Positions 6,091 through 9,393 of a DNA stretch of 9,393 nt are shown piece by piece. Within the stretch, counting starts at the first letter, position 1. Each line of letters begins with the position of its first letter. The stretch lies in contig JBDTCD010000157.1 of the NCBI GenBank assembly GCA_039923755.1, forward strand, positions 1 to 9,393, given 5' to 3'. The DNA is from Terrimesophilobacter sp039923755. Lineage in GTDB: Bacteria > Actinomycetota > Actinomycetes > Actinomycetales > Microbacteriaceae. The notes below the pieces were generated by a model. It worked only from the letters and a program-made list of their open reading frames with translations, was not told the DNA's origin and searched no databases. A program made the translations under genes and the position numbers.

Positions 6091-6489
6091 ATGGTTGATT
6101 CCGTGCGCGTTGACTCGTGGCTGTGGGCGGTGCGCGTCTTCAAAACCCGTTCGGCCGCAACCGCCGGATGCCGTGCCGGCCATGTGCGTGTCGGGGGTGA
6201 CCGCGTCAAGGCAGCGCAACCGGTGCGCGTGGGGGACGAGGTACGCATCCGGATTGCCGGGTTCGACCGCATCCTGACCGTGTCAAAGCTCATCACCAAA
6301 CGGGTTGCCGCGTCAGTTGCTGTCGACTGCTTCATCGACCTCACGCCTCCTCCACCGCCGCGCGCGGAGACTTCGATTGTCGCTCAGCGCGACCGCGGCG
6401 CGGGGCGCCCCACCAAGCGGGACCGTCGCGAACTCGAACGCCTTCGCGGCCGCACGGCGGAGAACCTAGCCGACGAGCAGGATCTTTAA
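6091..6489 (+). CDS. S4-domain RNA-binding protein (Hsp15/HslR-like)
   Basis: A 132-residue cytoplasmic RNA-binding protein. Residues 5-65 form an S4 domain: RVDSWLWAVRVFKTRSAAT, CRAGHVRVGGDRVKAAQPVRVGDEVRI. A proline run (86-90) then links to a basic tail with GRPTKRDRRELERLRG (105-120), as in Hsp15-type proteins. In E. coli, Hsp15 binds stalled 50S subunits carrying peptidyl-tRNA and helps rescue them; whether this actinobacterial relative does the same is inference. ATG 6091 matches the family's usual N-terminus (short lead, then RVDSWLW) and has a -10 box six bases upstream. The gene is divergent from glpK by 95 bases and ends three bases from the convergent copA stop, with no terminator between. 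Confidence 0.88.
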   Translation: MVDSVRVDSWLWAVRVFKTRSAATAGCRAGHVRVGGDRVKAAQPVRVGDEVRIRIAGFDRILTVSKLITKRVAASVAVDCFIDLTPPPPPRAETSIVAQRDRGAGRPTKRDRRELERLRGRTAENLADEQDL

Positions 6490-6492
6490 ACG

Positions 6493-8796
6493 CTAGCCGA
6501 GGCTACGGAATCGCCGAAGCCGCAGGCTGTTCGTGACCACGAACACTGATGAGAATGCCATGGCCGCACCCGCGATGAGCGGGTTGAGCAGCCCCGCCAT
6601 GGCCAGCGGTATTGCCGCAATGTTGTATGCGAACGCCCAGAACAGGTTGCCCTTGATGACGGCGAGCGTCCTTTTTGCCAGTCGAATTGCGTCGACAACA
6701 CCGTTCACGTCGCCGCGCACCACGGTGATGTCGCTTGCGGCTATTGCTGCATCAGTGCCGGAGCCCATCGCGATGCCGAGGTCGGCAGCGGCGAGTGCCG
6801 CGGCGTCGTTCACGCCATCGCCGACCATCGCCACCACGTGACCGCTGCCTTGAAGTTCCCTGATGACGTCGAGTTTTCCCTGCGGGCTCACTCCGGCTCG
6901 CGCGTCCTTAATGCCGACGGCTGCCGCGACTGCTGCCGCCGCGCCAGCATTGTCGCCGGTAAGCAGGATCGGGTTCAACCCAAGTTCACGCAACCGCTCG
7001 ATCGCGTGCGTGCTCGTCGCCTTCACCGTGTCAGAGACGATGGCGATTCCGCGAACGGCGCCGTCCCAGGCGATGGCGACAACGGATGCTCCGTTCACCT
7101 CGGCCGTTTGGGCCGCATCCGCCAGTTCGAAAGGAGTGGGAGAGGACCAGTCCTTCTCGAGCCACGGCATGCGGCCAACAAGGACGAGACGGCCATCCAC
7201 TGTTCCGCGCACCCCGTTTCCGGCGTCTGCGACAAACGACTCAACGCCGACCAGCTCCAGACCGCGCTCGCGAGCAGCCGCGACAATTGCGGCGCCCGTT
7301 GGATGCTCTGAACCCTGCTCGACTGCGGCGGCCATCCGAAGCACGTCGTCTTCGCTTTCCCCCGCGGCGACGGCGATTCTAGACAGGGCCATTCGGCCGG
7401 TGGTGATCGTCCCGGTCTTATCGAGTACTATCGTGTCGACCCTGCGGGTCTGTTCGAGCACCTGTGGGCCGCTGATGAGGATGCCGAGTTGCGACCCGCG
7501 CCCGGTGCCCACCAGGAGTGCAGTCGGGGTGGCGAGCCCGAGGGCGCAGGGGCAGGCAATGATGAGGGTGGCGACCGCGGCGGTGAAGGCCATCACGAGT
7601 GTTGCTCCCAGAAGCAGCCAACCGACAAGGGTCAGGATGGCAAGCCCAAAAACGACGGGGACGAATACCGCCGAGACACGGTCGGCCAGGCGCTGCACCT
7701 GTGCCTTGCCGGTTTGGGCGTCCTCGACGAGGCGGCCCATGCGCGCAAGTTCAGTGTCAGCGCCCACGCGCGTGACCTCCACAATGAGGCGCCCGGCCAC
7801 GTTGACCGTCGCTCCGACTACCCGATCGCCCACGACGACATCCACCGGGTTCGATTCGCCCGTGAGCATGCTCGCGTCGACGGCGGAGGAGCCTTCCACG
7901 ACAAGCCCGTCGGTGGCGATCTTCTCACCGGGTCGAACCACGAACCGGTCACCAACCGTCAATTCACCGATCGGCACACGCCGTTCACTGCCGTCCTCGA
8001 GCTTGACGGCCTCCTTCGCTCCGAGTTCGAGAAGAGCACGAAGCGCTGCTCCGGATGCCCGCTTTGCCCGCGCCTCCAGATAACGTCCGGTGAGCAGAAA
8101 CACGGTCACCGCCGCGGCGACTTCGAGGTAGATCTCATTCGCGCCAGAGCCCGGCGCGGTGATGAAGTGGAACGACATCGTCATTCCCGGCATACCCGCT
8201 TCGCCGAAGAAGAGTGCGTACAGCGACCACCCGAGCGCGGCAAGAACGCCCACGCTCACGAGCGTGTCCATAGTGGTTCCGCCGTGACGGAGGTTCACCC
8301 AGGCGGCGCGGTGGAACGGCCAGGCACCCCAGATGGCGACCGGCGCCGCGAGGGTGAGAGCGAGCCACTGCCAGTTGGTGAACTGGATCACCGGAATCAT
8401 GGAGAGCAGAACGACAGGCGTGGCCAAAATGGTGGACACGATCAGGCGGTGCTTCAAAGATGCCGTTGCCGCATCGTCCCTGCTTCCCGCCTCATTGGCG
8501 CCACCAGAGTCACCGTCGGTCATAGTTTTCGGGGGGGCGGGTTGGACGGCGGTGTAGCCGGCAGCTTCTACTGCGGAAACAAGGGTCGCTATATCCGTTC
8601 CCAAGGGAATGCTCACGAGTGCCTTCTCGGTAGCAAAGTTCACGGAGGCGGTCACCCCGGGCAGTTTGTTGAGTTTGCGTTCAACGCGCGTCGCGCAGGA
8701 AGCGCAGGTCATCCCTCCAATATCCAGGTGAAGATCGGTGAGCTTCTTACCCTCGGTGGGAGCCTCGGGCGGTGACGCGGTGGAGGTGGTTGTCAC
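6493..8796 (-). CDS. copA: Copper-exporting P1B-type ATPase
   Basis: Pumps Cu(I) out across the cytoplasmic membrane using ATP. The 767 residues hold one N-terminal heavy-metal domain (about 18-85) with metal ligands C31 and C34 in GMTCASC, an acidic Gly/Ser linker (91-112), then the P-type core. Seen in order: actuator TGES (312-315), membrane C415-P-C417, phosphorylated D459 in DKTGT, H498-P499 of the nucleotide domain, and GDGVND (659-664). Y724-N725 and M746-x-x-S-S750 are the signature residues of the P1B-1 (Cu+/Ag+) group, with CPC as the remaining one. A loop between early membrane helices (201-210) carries three methionines and a histidine. GTG 8796 overlaps the copZ stop by four bases with no clear ribosome-binding site of its own, implying translational coupling. 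It is the last gene of csoR-copZ-copA. Silver export is an alternative or added role. Confidence 0.96.
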   Translation of the reverse strand: MTTTSTASPPEAPTEGKKLTDLHLDIGGMTCASCATRVERKLNKLPGVTASVNFATEKALVSIPLGTDIATLVSAVEAAGYTAVQPAPPKTMTDGDSGGANEAGSRDDAATASLKHRLIVSTILATPVVLLSMIPVIQFTNWQWLALTLAAPVAIWGAWPFHRAAWVNLRHGGTTMDTLVSVGVLAALGWSLYALFFGEAGMPGMTMSFHFITAPGSGANEIYLEVAAAVTVFLLTGRYLEARAKRASGAALRALLELGAKEAVKLEDGSERRVPIGELTVGDRFVVRPGEKIATDGLVVEGSSAVDASMLTGESNPVDVVVGDRVVGATVNVAGRLIVEVTRVGADTELARMGRLVEDAQTGKAQVQRLADRVSAVFVPVVFGLAILTLVGWLLLGATLVMAFTAAVATLIIACPCALGLATPTALLVGTGRGSQLGILISGPQVLEQTRRVDTIVLDKTGTITTGRMALSRIAVAAGESEDDVLRMAAAVEQGSEHPTGAAIVAAARERGLELVGVESFVADAGNGVRGTVDGRLVLVGRMPWLEKDWSSPTPFELADAAQTAEVNGASVVAIAWDGAVRGIAIVSDTVKATSTHAIERLRELGLNPILLTGDNAGAAAAVAAAVGIKDARAGVSPQGKLDVIRELQGSGHVVAMVGDGVNDAAALAAADLGIAMGSGTDAAIAASDITVVRGDVNGVVDAIRLAKRTLAVIKGNLFWAFAYNIAAIPLAMAGLLNPLIAGAAMAFSSVFVVTNSLRLRRFRSLG

Positions 8797-9023
8797 AGGG
8801 CTGTAGTCACCAGTTCGTATCCTGCTTCATCGACTGCCGCACGCACGTCATCAAGGTTCAGCGGATCCACGCTGTTGACAATCACGGTGGAGACACCTCC
8901 GGCGTTCAATTCAACCTCGACCGAGTCGACGCCGGAGAGTTCGCCCAGTTCCTCTTTGACGCTTGAGACGCAGTGGCCGCACGTCATTCCGGTGACCTCA
9001 TATTGCTGGATTGTGGTGGACAT
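8793..9023 (-). CDS. copZ: Copper chaperone, heavy-metal-associated domain
   Basis: A 76-residue single heavy-metal-associated domain that carries Cu(I) in the cytoplasm and hands it to CopA or to CsoR. G12-M-T-C15-G-H-C18 is the metal loop, followed by the expected beta-alpha-beta pattern (SVKEELGEL, VDSVEVELN, LDDVRAAVDEAGYELV). ATG 9023 was chosen because it has a strong ribosome-binding site and starts just before the first strand; the open frame to 9179 runs back into csoR and is not family-like. The GTGA overlap with copA couples the two genes. It begins 40 bases after the csoR stop, in the same operon. Motif G-H-C rather than A-S-C is common in CopZ proteins. Confidence 0.93.
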   Translation of the reverse strand: MSTTIQQYEVTGMTCGHCVSSVKEELGELSGVDSVEVELNAGGVSTVIVNSVDPLNLDDVRAAVDEAGYELVTTAL

Positions 9024-9028
9024 TTGTT

Positions 9029-9037
9029 TTCCTCTCC
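9029..9037 (-). promoter_or_regulatory. Ribosome-binding site of copZ
   Basis: The minus strand reads GGAGAGGAA shortly before ATG 9023, a strong site that rules in the short form of CopZ and gives it its own initiation inside the operon. Confidence 0.7.
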
Positions 9038-9063
9038 GTGTGGTTTGTGGTGTTGAAGTCGGT

Positions 9064-9345
9064 CTAGGACCGCACGAGCCTGGCGATGGCGGCAGTGGCT
9101 TCTTGAAGCTTTTCGTCTGCGACGGGGCCGCCTTCTCGCACTGCCTCGGCGACGCAGTGCGAGAGGTGGTCGCCCACAAGGGCGAGCGCCACGTTCTCGA
9201 GCGCCTTGGTGACCGCGGAGACCTGCGTCAATACGTCGATGCAGTAGGTGTCTTCTTCGATCATCCGATGGATACCGCGCACCTGACCCTCGGCCCTGCG
9301 CAGGCGGAGAAGCAGATCCTTCTTGTCGTCGACGTAACCAGCCAC
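9064..9345 (-). CDS. csoR: Copper-sensing transcriptional repressor CsoR
   Basis: A 93-residue all-helical DNA-binding repressor of the CsoR/RcnR family. In the apo form it sits on the operon operator; Cu(I) binding releases it. The Cys-His-Cys copper site is complete: C35 in DTYCIDVL, then H60 and C64 in GDHLSHCV, matching the x-W-C-H-C pattern known from M. tuberculosis CsoR. The conserved first helix (LLLRLRRAEGQVRGIHRMIEED) is the family's DNA-contact region. GTG 9345 has AGGAG seven bases upstream. The gene leads the copper operon and lies just downstream of a matching operator, so it should repress itself together with copZ and copA. Confidence 0.95.
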   Translation of the reverse strand: MAGYVDDKKDLLLRLRRAEGQVRGIHRMIEEDTYCIDVLTQVSAVTKALENVALALVGDHLSHCVAEAVREGGPVADEKLQEATAAIARLVRS

Positions 9346-9352
9346 TACAACG

Positions 9353-9357
9353 CTCCT
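9353..9357 (-). promoter_or_regulatory. Ribosome-binding site of csoR
   Basis: AGGAG on the minus strand lies seven bases before GTG 9345 and directly abuts the operator, so the leader is very short. Confidence 0.65.
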
Positions 9358-9374
9358 ATACCCTCATGGGGTAT
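9358..9374. promoter_or_regulatory. CsoR operator
   Basis: The plus strand reads ATACCCTCATGGGGTAT: perfect arms ATACCC and GGGTAT around five bases. This is the GC-flanked-by-TA pattern known for CsoR boxes. It spans the expected transcription start just before csoR, so binding would block initiation of the whole csoR-copZ-copA unit. Confidence 0.85.
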
Positions 9375-9376
9375 CA

Positions 9377-9382
9377 ACATTA
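9377..9382 (-). promoter_or_regulatory. Proposed -10 element of the copper operon
   Basis: TAATGT on the minus strand fits TANNNT and would start transcription near 9370-9371, inside the CsoR operator. The -35 box would fall beyond the window edge and cannot be checked. Confidence 0.45.
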
Positions 9383-9393
9383 CACCTAATCGG

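Noticed and set aside
6863..8775. Two long open frames on the plus strand (6863-8083 and 7489-8775) opposite copA
   Set aside because: They are antisense shadows of copA in high-GC DNA: low-complexity Ser/Arg/Thr/Pro or His/Arg-rich translations with no recognisable domain, while copA is intact with every catalytic motif.
9024..9179. Extension of copZ back to 9179
   Set aside because: It would run through the end of csoR in another frame and add residues unlike any copper chaperone; ATG 9023 has a strong ribosome-binding site.
1..9393. Mobile elements, CRISPR arrays, phage or toxin-antitoxin genes
   Set aside because: I saw no transposase or integrase motifs, no regularly spaced repeats and no terminal inverted repeats; gene order and style look chromosomal throughout.

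Overview
The window looks like ordinary chromosome from a high-GC actinobacterium. Microbacteriaceae is my best guess, based on the wording of NucS and the general codon style rather than on any search. The signs are the actinobacterial/archaeal mismatch endonuclease NucS, a CsoR-type copper repressor, frequent GTG starts, and TANNNT -10 boxes placed directly before start codons. I see no tRNA, rRNA, insertion sequence, CRISPR array or prophage gene. No gap between genes exceeds about 180 bases.

Left part (1-1809, plus strand): the 3' end of an alpha/beta hydrolase of the dienelactone-hydrolase type, cut by the window edge; then nucS; then a phosphoglycolate-phosphatase-like HAD hydrolase. 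nucS and the HAD gene each appear to have a promoter that starts transcription at, or one or two bases from, their GTG codons, so both are probably leaderless.

Middle part (1956-5995, minus strand): glpK (glycerol kinase), and downstream of it a large lipoprotein of unknown function. The lipoprotein gene has its own well-formed promoter (TTGAGG-17-TATGGT), with a 16-base palindrome over the predicted transcription start. This is the least explained gene here and the best candidate for something undescribed. The evidence supports only a regulated, disulfide-rich surface protein, not a defined system.

Right part (6091-9393): an S4-domain RNA-binding protein, divergent from glpK and probably leaderless, ends three bases from the convergent end of a copper operon. 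That operon reads leftwards as csoR (copper-sensing repressor), copZ (copper chaperone) and copA (Cu+ exporting P1B ATPase). A near-perfect CsoR operator lies before csoR, and the copZ stop overlaps the copA start. Together these form a self-regulated copper detoxification unit: CsoR releases its operator when it binds Cu(I), CopZ carries Cu(I), and CopA pumps it out.

Start codons were chosen by family alignment from memory, ribosome-binding sites and promoter spacing. No database search was possible.
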